Assembly: GCA_030765045.1 (NCBI GenBank)
Contig: CM060966.1
Location: 63,357,786-63,421,785 of the forward strand
Length of the DNA stretch: 64,000 nt
Direction of reading: 5' to 3'
Source of the DNA: Tenodera sinensis
Taxonomy: Eukaryota > Arthropoda > Insecta > Mantodea > Mantidae
Both the position numbers and the translations under genes were made by a program. The notes under the pieces were generated by a model, which worked only from the letters and a program-made list of their open reading frames with translations, searched no databases and had not been told where the DNA came from. This document shows, one piece after another, positions 40,655 through 55,500 of this stretch. Within the stretch, counting starts at the first letter, position 1; the number at the start of each line of letters is the position of its first letter.

Positions 40655-43600
40655 ATATACAATGAAAATGTGTAGTTTTGATGTATATTTCTTGTATATA
40701 CAATGAAAATGTGTAAGTTTTGATGTACATTTCTTGTATGTACAATGAAAATGTGTAAGTTTTGATGTACATTTCTTCTATGTACAATGAAAATGTGTAG
40801 GTTTAGATGTACATTTCTTGTATATACAATGAAAATGTGTAAGTTTTGATGTACATTTCTTGTATATACAATGAAAATGTGCAAGTTTTGATGTACATTT
40901 CTTGTATATACAATGAAAATGTGTAGTGTTGATGTATAATTCTTGTATATACAATGAAAATGTGTAAGTTTTGATGTACATTTCTTGTACATACAATGAA
41001 AATGTGTAAGTTTTGATGTACATTTCTTGTATATACAATGAAAATGTGTAAGTTTTGATGTACATTTCTTGTATATACAATGAAAATGTGTAAGTTTTGA
41101 TGTACATTTCTTGTATATACAATGAAAATTTGTAGTTTTGATGTATATTTCTTGTATATACAATGAAAATGTGCAAGTTTTGATGTACATTTCTTGCACA
41201 TACAATTAAAAATGTGTAAGTTTTTGATGTGCATTTCTTGCATGTACAATGAAAATGTGTAAGTTTTGATGTACATTTGTTGTATATACAATGAAAATGT
41301 GTAAGTTTTGATTTACATTTCTTGTCTGTACAATGAAAATGTGTATGTTTTGATGTACATTTCTTGTGTATACAATGAAAATGTGTAAGTTTTGATGTAC
41401 ATTTCTTGAGTGCACAATGAAAATGTGTAAGTTTTGATGTACATTTCTTGTATATACAATGAAAATGTGTAAGTTTTGATTTACATTTCTTGTCTGTACA
41501 TTGAAAATGTGTATGTTTTGATGTACATTTCTTGAGTGTACAATGAAAATGTGTAAGTTTTGATTTACATTTCTTGAGTGCACAATGAAAATGTGTATGT
41601 TTTGATGTACATTTCTTGTATATACAATGAAAATGTGTATGTTTTGATTTACATTTCTTGTCTGTACAATGAAAATGTGTATGTTTTGATGTACATTTCT
41701 TTAGTGTACAACGAAAATGTGTAGTTTTGATGTACATTTCTAGTATATACAATGAAAATGTGTAGTTTTGATGTACATCTCTTGAATATACAATGAACAT
41801 GTGTAAGTTTTGATGTACATTTCTTGTAAGTACAATGAAAATGTGTAAGTTTTGACGTACATTTCTTGCATATACAATGAAAATGTGTATGTTTTATTGT
41901 ACATTTCTTGTATGTACAATGAAAATGTGTAAGTTTTGACGTACATTTCTTGAATATACAATGAAAATGTGTAAGTTTTGATGTACATTTCTTGTATATA
42001 CAATGAAAATGTGTATGTTTTGATGTACATTATTTGTATATACAATGAAAATGTGTATGTTTTGATGTACATTTCTTGAGTGTACAGTGAAAATGTGCAG
42101 CTTTGATGTACATTTCTTGTATATACAATGAAAATGTGTAAGTTTTGATGTACATTTCTTGTATATACAATGAAAATGTGTAAGCTTTGATGTACATTTC
42201 TAGTATATACAATGAAAATGTGTAGTTTTGATGTACATCTCTTGGATATACAATGAACATGTGTAAGTTTTGATGTACATTTCTTGTATATGCAATGAAA
42301 GTGTGTATGTTTTGATGTACATTCCTTGTATATACAATGAAAATGTGTATGTTTTGATGTACATTTCTTGAGTGTACAATGAAAATGTGTAAGTTTTTGA
42401 TGTACATTTCTTGTATATACAATGAAAATGTGTAAGTTTTGATGTACATTTCTTGTATACACAATGAAAATGTTTAACTTTTGATGTGCATTTCTTGCAT
42501 ATACAGTGAAAATATGTAAGCTTTTGATCTACATTTCCTGTATGTACAATGAAAATGTGTAAGTTTTGATGTACATTTCTTGTGTATACAATGAAAATGT
42601 GTATGTTTTGATGTACATTTCTAGTATATACAATGAAAATGTGTAAGTTTTGATGTACATTTCTTGTATATACAATGAAAATGTGTATGTTTTGATGTCC
42701 ATTCCTTGTATATACAATGAAAATGTGTATGTTTTGATGTACATTTCTTGAGTGTACAATGAAAATGTGTAAGTTTTTGATGTACATTTCTTGTATATAC
42801 AATGAAAATGTGTAAGTTATGATGTACATTTCTTGTATATACAATTAAAATGTGTATGTTTTGATGTACATTTCCTGTATATACAATGAAAATGTGTATG
42901 TTTTGATGTACACTTCTGGTATATACAATGAAAATGTGTAAGCTTTGATGTACATTTCTAGTATATACAATGAAAATGTGTAGTTTTGATGTACATCTCT
43001 TGAATATACAGTGAACATGTGTAAGTTTTGATGTACATTTCTTGTATGTACAATGATAATGTGTAAGTTTTGACATACATTTCTTGCATATACAATGAAA
43101 ATGTGTAGGTTTTTGATGTACATTTCCTGTATGTACAATGAAAATGTGTAAGTTTTGATGTACATTTCTTGTGTATACAATGAAAATGTGTATGTTTTGA
43201 TGTACATTTCTTGAGTGTACAATGAAAATGTGAAAGTTTTGATGTACATTTCTTGAGTGCACAATGAAAATGTCTAAGTTTTGATGTACATTTTTTGTAT
43301 ATACAATGAAAATGTGTAAGTTTTGATTTACATTTCTTGTCTGTACAATGAAAATGTGTATGTTTTGATGTACATTTCTTTAGTGTACAACGAAAATGTG
43401 TAGTTTTGATTTACATTTCTTGAGTGCACAATGAAAATGTGTATGTTTTGATGTACATTTCTTGTATATACAATGAAAATGTGTAGGTTTTTGATGTACA
43501 TTTCTTTAGTGTACAACGAAAATGTGTAGTTTTGATTTACATTTCTTGAGTGCACAATGAAAATGTGTACGTTTTGACGTACATTTCTTGCATATACAAT

Positions 43601-46600
43601 GAAAATGTGTAGGTTTTTGATGTACATTTCTTGTGTATACAATGAAAATGTGTATGTTTTGATGTACATCTCTTGAATATACAATGAACATGTGTAAGTT
43701 TTGATGTACATTTCTTGTATGTACAATGAAAATGTGTAAGTTTTGACATACATTTCTTGCATATACAATGAAAATGTGTAGGTTTTTGATGTACATTTCC
43801 TGTATGTACAATGAAAATGTGTAAGTTTTGATGTACATTTCTTGTGTATACAATGAAAATGTGTATGTTTTGATGTACATTTCTTGAGTGTACAATGAAA
43901 ATGTGTATGTTTTGATGTACATTTCTTGTATATACAATGAAAATGTGTAGTTTTGATGTATATTTCTTGTATATACAATAAAAATGTGTAAGTTTTGATT
44001 TACATTTCTTGTCTGTACAATGAAAATGTGTATGCTTTGATGTACATTTCTTTAGTGTACAACGAAAATGTGTAGTTTTGATTTACATTTCTTGAGTGCA
44101 CAATGAAAATGTGTATGTTTTGATGTACATTTCTTGTATATACAATGAAAATGTGTAGGTTTTTGATGTACATTTCTTTAGTGTACAACGAAAACGTGTA
44201 GTTTTGATTTACATTTCTTGAGTGCACAATGAAAATGTGTACGTTTTGACGTACATTTCTTGCATATACAATGAAGATGTGTAGGTTTTTGATGTACATT
44301 TCTTGTGTATACAATGAAAATGTGTATGTTTTGATGTACATTTCTTGAGTGTACAATGAAAATGTGTAAGTTTTGATGTACATTTCTTGAGTGCACAATG
44401 AAAATGTGTAAGTTTTGATGTACATTTGTTGTATATACAATGAAAATGTGTAAGTTTTGATTTACATTTCTTGTCTGTACAATGAAAATGTGTATGTTTT
44501 GATGTACATTTCTTGTATATACAATGAAAATGTGTAAGTTTTGAGGTACATTTCTTGAGTGCACAATGAAAATGTGTAAGTTTTGATGTACATTTCTTGT
44601 ATATACAATGAAAATGTGTAAGTTTTGATTTACATTTCTTGTCTGTACAATGAAAATGTGTATGTTTTGATGTACATTTCTTGAGTGTACAATGAAAATG
44701 TGTAAGTTTTGATTCACATTTCTTGAGTGCACAATGAAAATGTGTATGTTTTGATGTACATTTCTTGTATATACAATGAAAATGTGTATGTTTTGATTTA
44801 CATTTCTTGTCTGTACAATGAAAATGTGTATGTTTTGATGTACATTTCTTTAGTGTACAACGAAAATATGTAGTTTTGATGTACATTTCTTTTATATACA
44901 ATGAAAATGTTTATGTTTTGCTGTACATTTCTTGTATATACAATGAAAATGTGTATGTTTTTATGTATATTTCTTGTATATACAATGAAAATGTGTATGT
45001 TTTGATGTACATTTCTTGTATATACAATGAAAATGTGTAGTTTTGATGTATATTTCTTGTATATACAATGAAAATGTGTAAGTTTTGATGTACATTTCTT
45101 GTATGTACAATGAAAATGTGTAAGTTTTGATGTACATTTCTTCTATGTACAATGAAAATGTGTATGTTTTGAAGTACATTTCTTGTATATACAATGAAAA
45201 TGTGTAGTTTTGATGTACATTTCTTTAATGTACAATGAAAATATGTAAGCTTTGATGTACAATTCTTGTATATACAATGAAAATGTGTAAGTTTTGATGT
45301 ACATTTTCTTCTATGCACAATGAAAATGTGTAGGTTTTGAAGTACATTTCTTGTATGTACAATGAAAACGTGTAAGTTTTGATGTACATTTCTTGTATAT
45401 ACAATGAAAATGTGTATGTTTTCATGTACATTTCTTGTATATACAATGAAAATGTGTGAGCTTTGATGTACAATTCTTGTATATACAATGAAAATGTGTA
45501 AGCTTTGATGTACATTTCTGGTATATACAATGAAAATGTGTAGTTTTGATGTACATCTCTTGAATATACAATGAAAATGTGTAAGTTTTGATGCACATTT
45601 CTTGTATATACAATGAAAATGTGTAAGTTTTGATGTACATTTCTTGTATGTACAATGAAAATGTGTAAGTTTTGATGTACATTTCTTGCACATACAATTA
45701 AAAATGTGTAAGTTTTTGATGTGCATTTCTTGCATATACAATGAAAATGTGTAAGTTTTGATGTACATTTCTTGTGTATACAAAGAAAATGTGTGAGTTT
45801 TGATGTACATTTCTTGTATATACAATGAAAATGTGTGAACTTTGATGTACGTTTCTGGTATATACAATGAAAATGTGTAAGCATTGATGTACATTTCTAG
45901 TATATACAATGAAAATGTGTAGTTTTGATGTACATCTCTTGATTATACAATGAAAATGTGTAAGTTTTGATGTACATTTCTTGTATATACAATGAAAATG
46001 TGTAAGTTTTGATGTACATTTCTTGCACATACAATTAAAAATGTGTAAGATTTTGATGTGCATTTCTTGCATGTACAATGAAAATGTGTAAGCTTTGATG
46101 TACATTTCTTGTGTATACAAAGAAAATGTGTGAGTTTTGATGTACATTTCTTGTATATACAATGAAAATGTGTAAGTCTTGATGTACATTTCTTGCACAT
46201 ACAATGAAAATGTGTAAGTTTTTGATGTGCATTTCTTGCATGTACAACGAAAATGTGTATGTTTTGATGTACATTTTTTGAGTGTACAATGAAAATGTGT
46301 ATGTTTTGATATACATTTCTTGTCTATACAATGAAAATGTGTGAGCTTTGATGTACATTTCTTGTATATACAATGAAAATGTGTAAGCTTTGATGTACAT
46401 TTCTAGTATATACAATGAAAATGTGTAGTTTTGATGTACATCTCTTGAATATACAATGAAAATGTGTAAGTTTTGATGTACATTTCTTGTATATACAATG
46501 AAAATGTGTAAGTTTTGATGCACATTTCTTGTATATACAATGAAAATGTGTAGTTTTGATGTATATTTCTTGTACATATAATGAAAATGTGTAAGTTTTG

Positions 46601-46834
46601 ATGTACATTTGTTGTATGTACAATGAAAATGTGTAGGTTTTGATGTACATTTCTTGCACATACAATTAAAAATGTGTAAGTTTTTCATGTGCATTTCTTG
46701 CACGTACAATGAAAATGTGTAAGTTTTGATGTACATTTCTTGTGAATACAAAGAAAATGTGTGAGTTTTGATGTACATTTCTTGTATATACAATGAAAAT
46801 GTGTAAGTTTTGATGTACATTTCTTGCACATACA
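40655..46834 (+). repeat. 6.2-kb block, copy E1
   Basis: The block repeats at 49,518-55,74x with an offset of 8,863 bp, rising to about 8,904 after 45.55 kb where E2 has one extra GATGTAGTTCTC monomer. Order inside: B monomers with GTGTTGATGTATAAT (near 40,930), the GATTTACAT/GTCTGTAC cluster, GTGCAGCTTTG (42095), the A start landmark (near 42,290), GTTTAACTTTTGATGTGC (42471), a long GATTTACAT/TTTAGTGTACAACG cluster (43.3-44.9 kb), GTTTATGTTTTGCTG (44910), and B monomers to the end. It combines a full A and B cycle. Confidence 0.87.
42337..45165 (+). repeat. Inner 2.83-kb segment of E1 that recurs as a separate copy
   Basis: This part of E1 recurs at 46,835-49,663 with a constant offset of 4,498 bp. 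The landmark GTTTAAC at 42471 and 46969 and the variant TTCTATGTAC at 45141 and 49639 confirm the offset at both ends. It recurs again at about 51,200-53,900 (4,365 bp beyond the second copy) as part of E2. Rare shared marks are GATCTACATTTCCTG, GTAAGTTATGATG, TGATAATGTG and TGTGAAAGTTTTG. They set these copies apart from the older type-A copies at 1-16 kb. Confidence 0.88.
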
Positions 46835-49517
46835 ATGAAAATGTGTATGTTTTGATGTACATTTCTTGAGTGTACAATGAAAATGTGTAAGTTTTTGATG
46901 TACATTTCTTGTATATACAATGAAAATGTGTAAGTTTTGATGTACATTTCTTGTATACACAATGAAAATGTTTAACTTTTGATGTGCATTTCTTGCATAT
47001 ACAGTGAAAATATGTAAGCTTTTGATCTACATTTCCTGTATGTACAATGAAAATGTGTAAGTTTTGATGTACATTTCTTGTGTATACAATGAAAATGTGT
47101 ATGTTTTGATGTACATTTCTAGTATATACAATGAAAATGTGTAAGTTTTGATGTACATTTCTTGTATATACAATGAAAATGTGTATGTTTTGATGTCCAT
47201 TCCTTGTATATACAATGAAAATGTGTATGTTTTGATGTACATTTCTTGAGTGTACAATGAAAATGTGTAAGTTTTTGATGTACATTTCTTGTATATACAA
47301 TGAAAATGTGTAAGTTATGATGTACATTTCTTGTATATACAATGAAAATGTGTATGTTTTGATGTACATTTCCTGTATATACAATGAAAATGTGTATGTT
47401 TTGATGTACACTTCTGGTATATACAATGAAAATGTGTAAGCTTTGATGTACATTTCTAGTATATACAATGAAAATGTGTAGTTTTGATGTACATCTCTTG
47501 AATATACAGTGAACATGTGTAAGTTTTGATGTACATTTCTTGTATGTACAATGATAATGTGTAAGTTTTGACATACATTTCTTGCATATACAATGAAAAT
47601 GTGTAGGTTTTTGATGTACATTTCCTGTATGTACAATGAAAATGTGTAAGTTTTGATGTACATTTCTTGTGTATACAATGAAAATGTGTATGTTTTGATG
47701 TACATTTCTTGAGTGTACAATGAAAATGTGAAAGTTTTGATGTACATTTCTTGAGTGCACAATGAAAATGTCTAAGTTTTGATGTACATTTTTTGTATAT
47801 ACAATGAAAATGTGTAAGTTTTGATTTACATTTCTTGTCTGTACAATGAAAATGTGTATGTTTTGATGTACATTTCTTTAGTGTACAACGAAAATGTGTA
47901 GTTTTGATTTACATTTCTTGAGTGCACAATGAAAATGTGTATGTTTTGATGTACATTTCTTGTATATACAATGAAAATGTGTAGGTTTTTGATGTACATT
48001 TCTTTAGTGTACAACGAAAATGTGTAGTTTTGATTTACATTTCTTGAGTGCACAATGAAAATGTGTACGTTTTGACGTACATTTCTTGCATATACAATGA
48101 AAATGTGTAGGTTTTTGATGTACATTTCTTGTGTATACAATGAAAATGTGTATGTTTTGATGTACATCTCTTGAATATACAATGAACATGTGTAAGTTTT
48201 GATGTACATTTCTTGTATGTACAATGAAAATGTGTAAGTTTTGACATACATTTCTTGCATATACAATGAAAATGTGTAGGTTTTTGATGTACATTTCCTG
48301 TATGTACAATGAAAATGTGTAAGTTTTGATGTACATTTCTTGTGTATACAATGAAAATGTGTATGTTTTGATGTACATTTCTTGAGTGTACAATGAAAAT
48401 GTGTATGTTTTGATGTACATTTCTTGTATATACAATGAAAATGTGTAGTTTTGATGTATATTTCTTGTATATACAATAAAAATGTGTAAGTTTTGATTTA
48501 CATTTCTTGTCTGTACAATGAAAATGTGTATGCTTTGATGTACATTTCTTTAGTGTACAACGAAAATGTGTAGTTTTGATTTACATTTCTTGAGTGCACA
48601 ATGAAAATGTGTATGTTTTGATGTACATTTCTTGTATATACAATGAAAATGTGTAGGTTTTTGATGTACATTTCTTTAGTGTACAACGAAAACGTGTAGT
48701 TTTGATTTACATTTCTTGAGTGCACAATGAAAATGTGTACGTTTTGACGTACATTTCTTGCATATACAATGAAAATGTGTAGGTTTTTGATGTACATTTC
48801 TTGTGTATACAATGAAAATGTGTATGTTTTGATGTACATTTCTTGAGTGTACAATGAAAATGTGTAAGTTTTGATGTACATTTCTTGAGTGCACAATGAA
48901 AATGTGTAAGTTTTGATGTACATTTGTTGTATATACAATGAAAATGTGTAAGTTTTGATTTACATTTCTTGTCTGTACAATGAAAATGTGTATGTTTTGA
49001 TGTACATTTCTTGTATATACAATGAAAATGTGTAAGTTTTGAGGTACATTTCTTGAGTGCACAATGAAAATGTGTAAGTTTTGATGTACATTTCTTGTAT
49101 ATACAATGAAAATGTGTAAGTTTTGATTTACATTTCTTGTCTGTACAATGAAAATGTGTATGTTTTGATGTACATTTCTTGAGTGTACAATGAAAATGTG
49201 TAAGTTTTGATTCACATTTCTTGAGTGCACAATGAAAATGTGTATGTTTTGATGTACATTTCTTGTATATACAATGAAAATGTGTATGTTTTGATTTACA
49301 TTTCTTGTCTGTACAATGAAAATGTGTATGTTTTGATGTACATTTCTTTAGTGTACAACGAAAATATGTAGTTTTGATGTACATTTCTTTTATATACAAT
49401 GAAAATGTTTATGTTTTGCTGTACATTTCTTGTATATACAATGAAAATGTGTATGTTTTTATGTATATTTCTTGTATATACAATGAAAATGTGTATGTTT
49501 TGATGTACATTTCTTGT
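46835..49517 (+). repeat. Extra copy of the inner segment, between E1 and E2
   Basis: It is entered directly from B monomers (TTGCACATACAATG) into GTATGTTTTGATG plus GAGTGTACAATG. The usual A start landmark TATGCAATGAAAGTG is absent, so the copy is truncated on the left compared with 42.29 and 51.15 kb. It then follows 42,337-45,019 monomer by monomer. Substitutions are few: G at about 47,344 against T at about 42,846, and TTGTAAATAC near 49,515 against TTGTATATAC near 45,017. The homology runs on to 49,663, so this copy and E2 overlap at the junction. Confidence 0.86.
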
Positions 49518-52500
49518 AAATACAATGAAAATGTGTAGTTTTGATGTATATTTCTTGTATATACAATGAAAATGTGTAAGTTTTGATGTACATTTCTTGT
49601 ATGTACAATGAAAATGTGTAAGTTTTGATGTACATTTCTTCTATGTACAATGAAAATGTGTAGGTTTAGATGTACATTTCTTGTATATACAATGAAAATG
49701 TGTAAGTTTTGATGTACATTTCTTGTATATACAATGAAAATGTGCAAGTTTTGATGTACATTTCTTGTATATACAATGAAAATGTGTAGTGTTGATGTAT
49801 AATTCTTGTATATACAATGAAAATGTGTAAGTTTTGATGTACATTTCTTGTACATACAATGAAAATGTGTAAGTTTTGATGTACATTTCTTGTATATACA
49901 ATGAAAATGTGTAAGTTTTGATGTACATTTCTTGTATATACAATGAAAGTGTGTAAGTTTTGATGTACATTTCTTGTATATACAATGAAAATTTGTAGTT
50001 TTGATGTATATTTCTTGTATATACAATGAAAATGTGCAAGTTTTGATGTACATTTCTTGCACATACAATTAAAAATGTGTAAGTTTTTGATGTGCATTTC
50101 TTGCATGTACAATGAAAATGTGTACGTTTTGATGTACATTTGTTGTATATACAATGAAAATGTGTAAGTTTTGATTTACATTTCTTGTCTGTACAATGAA
50201 AATGTGTATGTTTTGATGTACATTTCTTGTGTATACAATGAAAATGTGTAAGTTTTGATGTACATTTCTTGAGTGCACAATGAAAATGTGTAAGTTTTGA
50301 TGTACATTTCTTGTATATACAATGAAAATGTGTAAGTTTTGATTTACATTTCTTGTCTGTACATTGAAAATGTGTATGTTTTGATGTACATTTCTTGAGT
50401 GTACAATGAAAATGTGTAAGTTTTGATTTACATTTCTTGAGTGCACAATGAAAATGTGTATGTTTTGATGTACATTTCTTGTATATACAATGAAAATGTG
50501 TATGTTTTGATTTACATTTCTTGTCTGTACAATGAAAATGTGTATGTTTTGATGTACATTTCTTTAGTGTACAACGAAAATGTGTAGTTTTGATGTACAT
50601 TTCTAGTATATACAATGAAAATGTGTAGTTTTGATGTACATCTCTTGAATATACAATGAACATGTGTAAGTTTTGATGTACATTTCTTGTAAGTACAATG
50701 AAAATGTGTAAGTTTTGACGTACATTTCTTGCATATACAATGAAAATGTGTATGTTTTATTGTACATTTCTTGTATGTACAATGAAAATGTGTAAGTTTT
50801 GACGTACATTTCTTGAATATACAATGAAAATGTGTAAGTTTTGATGTACATTTCTTGTATATACAATGAAAATGTGTATGTTTTGATGTACATTATTTGT
50901 ATATACAATGAAAATGTGTATGTTTTGATGTACATTTCTTGAGTGTACAGTGAAAATGTGCAGCTTTGATGTACATTTCTTGTATATACAATGAAAATGT
51001 GTAAGTTTTGATGTACATTTCTTGTATATACAATGAAAATGTGTAAGCTTTGATGTACATTTCTAGTATATACAATGAAAATGTGTAGTTTTGATGTACA
51101 TCTCTTGGATATACAATGAACATGTGTAAGTTTTGATGTACATTTCTTGTATATGCAATGAAAGTGTGTATGTTTTGATGTACATTCCTTGTATATACAA
51201 TGAAAATGTGTATGTTTTGATGTACATTTCTTGAGTGTACAATGAAAATGTGTAAGTTTTTGATGTACATTTCTTGTATATACAATGAAAATGTGTAAGT
51301 TTTGATGTACATTTCTTGTATACACAATGAAAATGTTTAACTTTTGATGTGCATTTCTTGCATATACAGTGAAAATATGTAAGCTTTTGATCTACATTTC
51401 CTGTATGTACAATGAAAATGTGTAAGTTTTGATGTACATTTCTTGTGTATACAATGAAAATGTGTATGTTTTGATGTACATTTCTAGTATATACAATGAA
51501 AATGTGTAAGTTTTGATGTACATTTCTTGTATATACAATGAAAATGTGTATGTTTTGATGTCCATTCCTTGTATATACAATGAAAATGTGTATGTTTTGA
51601 TGTACATTTCTTGAGTGTACAATGAAAATGTGTAAGTTTTTGATGTACATTTCTTGTATATACAATGAAAATGTGTAAGTTATGATGTACATTTCTTGTA
51701 TATACAATGAAAATGTGTATGTTTTGATGTACATTTCCTGTATATACAATGAAAATGTGTATGTTTTGATGTACACTTCTGGTATATACAATGAAAATGT
51801 GTAAGCTTTGATGTACATTTCTAGTATATACAATGAAAATGTGTAGTTTTGATGTACATCTCTTGAATATACAGTGAACATGAGTAAGTTTTGATGTACA
51901 TTTCTTGTATGTACAATGATAATGTGTAAGTTTTGACATACATTTCTTGCATATACAATGAAAATGTGTAGGTTTTTGATGTACATTTCCTGTATGTACA
52001 ATGAAAATGTGTAAGTTTTGATGTACATTTCTTGTGTATACAATGAAAATGTGTATGTTTTGATGTACATTTCTTGAGTGTACAATGAAAATGTGAAAGT
52101 TTTGATGTACATTTCTTGAGTGCACAATGAAAATGTCTAAGTTTTGATGTACATTTTTTGTATATACAATGAAAATGTGTAAGTTTTGATTTACATTTCT
52201 TGTCTGTACAATGAAAATGTGTATGTTTTGATGCACATTTCTTTAGTGTACAACGAAAATGTGTAGTTTTGATTTACATTTCTTGAGTGCACAATGAAAA
52301 TGTGTATGTTTTGATGTACATTTCTTGTATATACAATGAAAATGTGTAGGTTTTTGATGTACATTTCTTTAGTGTACAACGAAAATGTGTAGTTTTGATT
52401 TACATTTCTTGAGTGCACAATGAAAATGTGTACGTTTTGACGTACATTTCTTGCATATACAATGAAAATGTGTAGGTTTTTGATGTACATTTCTTGTGTA

Positions 52501-55500
52501 TACAATGAAAATGTGTATGTTTTGATGTACATCTCTTGAATATACAATGAACATGTGTAAGTTTTGATGTACATTTCTTGTATGTACAATGAAAATGTGT
52601 AAGTTTTGACATACATTTCTTGCATATACAATGAAAATGTGTAGGTTTTTGATGTACATTTCCTGTATGTACAATGAAAATGTGTAAGTTTTGATGTACA
52701 TTTCTTGTGTATACAATGAAAATGTGTATGTTTTGATGTACATTTCTTGAGTGTACAATGAAAATGTGTATGTTTTGATGTACATTTCTTGTATATACAA
52801 TGAAAATGTGTAGTTTTGATGTATATTTCTTGTATATACAATAAAAATGTGTAAGTTTTGATTTACATTTCTTGTCTGTACAATGAAAATGTGTATGCTT
52901 TGATGTACATTTCTTTAGTGTACAACGAAAATGTGTAGTTTTGATTTACATTTCTTGAGTGCACAATGAAAATGTGTATGTTTTGATGTACATTTCTTGT
53001 ATATACAATGAAAATGTGTAGGTTTTTGATGTACATTTCTTTAGTGTACAACGAAAACGTGTAGTTTTGATTTACATTTCTTGAGTGCACAATGAAAATG
53101 TGTACGTTTTGACGTACATTTCTTGCATATACAATGAAAATGTGTAGGTTTTTGATGTACATTTCTTGTGTATACAATGAAAATGTGTATGTTTTGATGT
53201 ACATTTCTTGAGTGTACAATGAAAATGTGTAAGTTTTGATGTACATTTCTTGAGTGCACAATGAAAATGTGTAAGTTTTGATGTACATTTGTTGTATATA
53301 CAATGAAAATGTGTAAGTTTTGATTTACATTTCTTGTCTGTACAATGAAAATGTGTATGTTTTGATGTACATTTCTTGTATATACAATGAAAATGTGTAA
53401 GTTTTGAGGTACATTTCTTGAGTGCACAATGAAAATGTGTAAGTTTTGATGTACATTTCTTGTATATACAATGAAAATGTGTAAGTTTTGATTTACATTT
53501 CTTGTCTGTACAATGAAAATGTGTATGTTTTGATGTACATTTCTTGAGTGTACAATGAAAATGTGTAAGTTTTGATTCACATTTCTTGAGTGCACAATGA
53601 AAATGTGTATGTTTTGATGTACATTTCTTGTATATACAATGAAAATGTGTATGTTTTGATTTACATTTCTTGTCTGTACAATGAAAATGTGTACGTTTTG
53701 ATGTACATTTCTTTAGTGTACAACGAAAATATGTAGTTTTGATGTACATTTCTTTTATATACAATGAAAATGTTTATGTTTTGCTGTACATTTCTTGTAT
53801 ATACAATGAAAATGTGTATGTTTTTATGTATATTTCTTGTATATACAATGAAAATGTGTATGTTTTGATGTACATTTCTTGTATATACAATGAAAATGTG
53901 TAAGTTTTGATGTACATTTCTTGTATATATAATGAACATGTGTATGTTTTGTTGTACATTTCTTGTATGTGCAATGAAAATGTGTAAGTTTTGATGTACA
54001 TTCTTGTATATAAAATGAAAATGTGTATGTTTTGAAGTACATTTCTTGTATATACAATGAAAATGTGTAGTTTTGATGTACATTTCTTTAATGTACAATG
54101 AAAATATGTAAGCTTTGATGTACAATTCTTGTATATACAATGAAAATGTGTAAGTTTTGATGTACATTTTCTTCTATGCACAATGAAAATGTGTAGGTTT
54201 TGAAGTACATTTCTTGTATGTACAATGAAAACGTGTAAGTTTTGATGTACATTTCTTGTATATACAATGAAAATGTGTATGTTTTCATGTACATTTCTTG
54301 TATATACAATGAAAATGTGTGAGCTTTGATGTACAATTCTTGTATATACAATGAAAATGTGTAAGCTTTGATGTACATTTCTGGTATATAAAATGAAAAT
54401 GTGTAGTTTTGATGTACATCTCTTGAATATACAATGAAAATGTGTAAGTTTTGATGTAGTTCTCTTGTATATACAATGAATATGTGTAAGTTTTGATGCA
54501 CATTTCTTGTATATACAATGAAAATGTGTAAGTTTTGATGTACATTTCTTGTATGTACAATGAAAATGTGTAAGTTTTGATGTACATTTCTTGCACATAC
54601 AATTAAAAATGTGTAAGTTTTTGAATTGCATTTCTTGCATATACAATGAAAATGTGTAAGTTTTGATGTAATTTCTTGTGTATACAAAGAAAATGTGTGA
54701 GTTTTGATGTACATTTCTTGTATATACAATGAAAATGTGTGAACTTTGATGTACGTTTCTGGTATATACAATGAAAATGTGTAAGCATTGATGTACATTT
54801 CTAGTATATACAATGAAAATGTGTAGTTTTGATGTACATCTCTTGATTATACAATGAAAATGTGTAAGTTTTGATGTACATTTCTTGTATATACAATGAA
54901 AATGTGTAAGTTTTGATGTACATTTCTTGCACATACAATTAAAAATGTGTAAGTTTTTGATGTGCATTTCTTGCATGTACAATGAAAATGTGTAAGCTTT
55001 GATGTACATTTCTTGTGTATACAAAGAAAATGTGTGAGTTTTGATGTACATTTCTTGTATATACAATGAAAATGTGTAAGTCTTGATGTACATTTCTTGC
55101 ACATACAATGAAAATGTGTAAGTTTTTGATGTGCATTTCTTTCATGTACAACGAAAATGTGTATGTTTTGATGTACATTTTTTGAGTGTACAATGAAAAT
55201 GTGTATGTTTTCATATACATTTCTTGTATATACAATGAAAATGTGTGAGCTTTGATGTACATTTCTTGTATATACAATGAAAATGTATAAGCTTTGATGT
55301 ACATTTCTAGTATATACAATGAAAATGTGTAGTTTTGATGTACATCTCTTGAATATACAATGAAAATGTGTAAGTTTTGATGTACATTTCTTGTATATAC
55401 AATGAAAATGTGTAAGTTTTGATGCACATTTCTTGTATATACAATGAAAATGTGTAGTTTTGATGTATATTTCTTGTACATATAATGAAAATGTGTAAGT

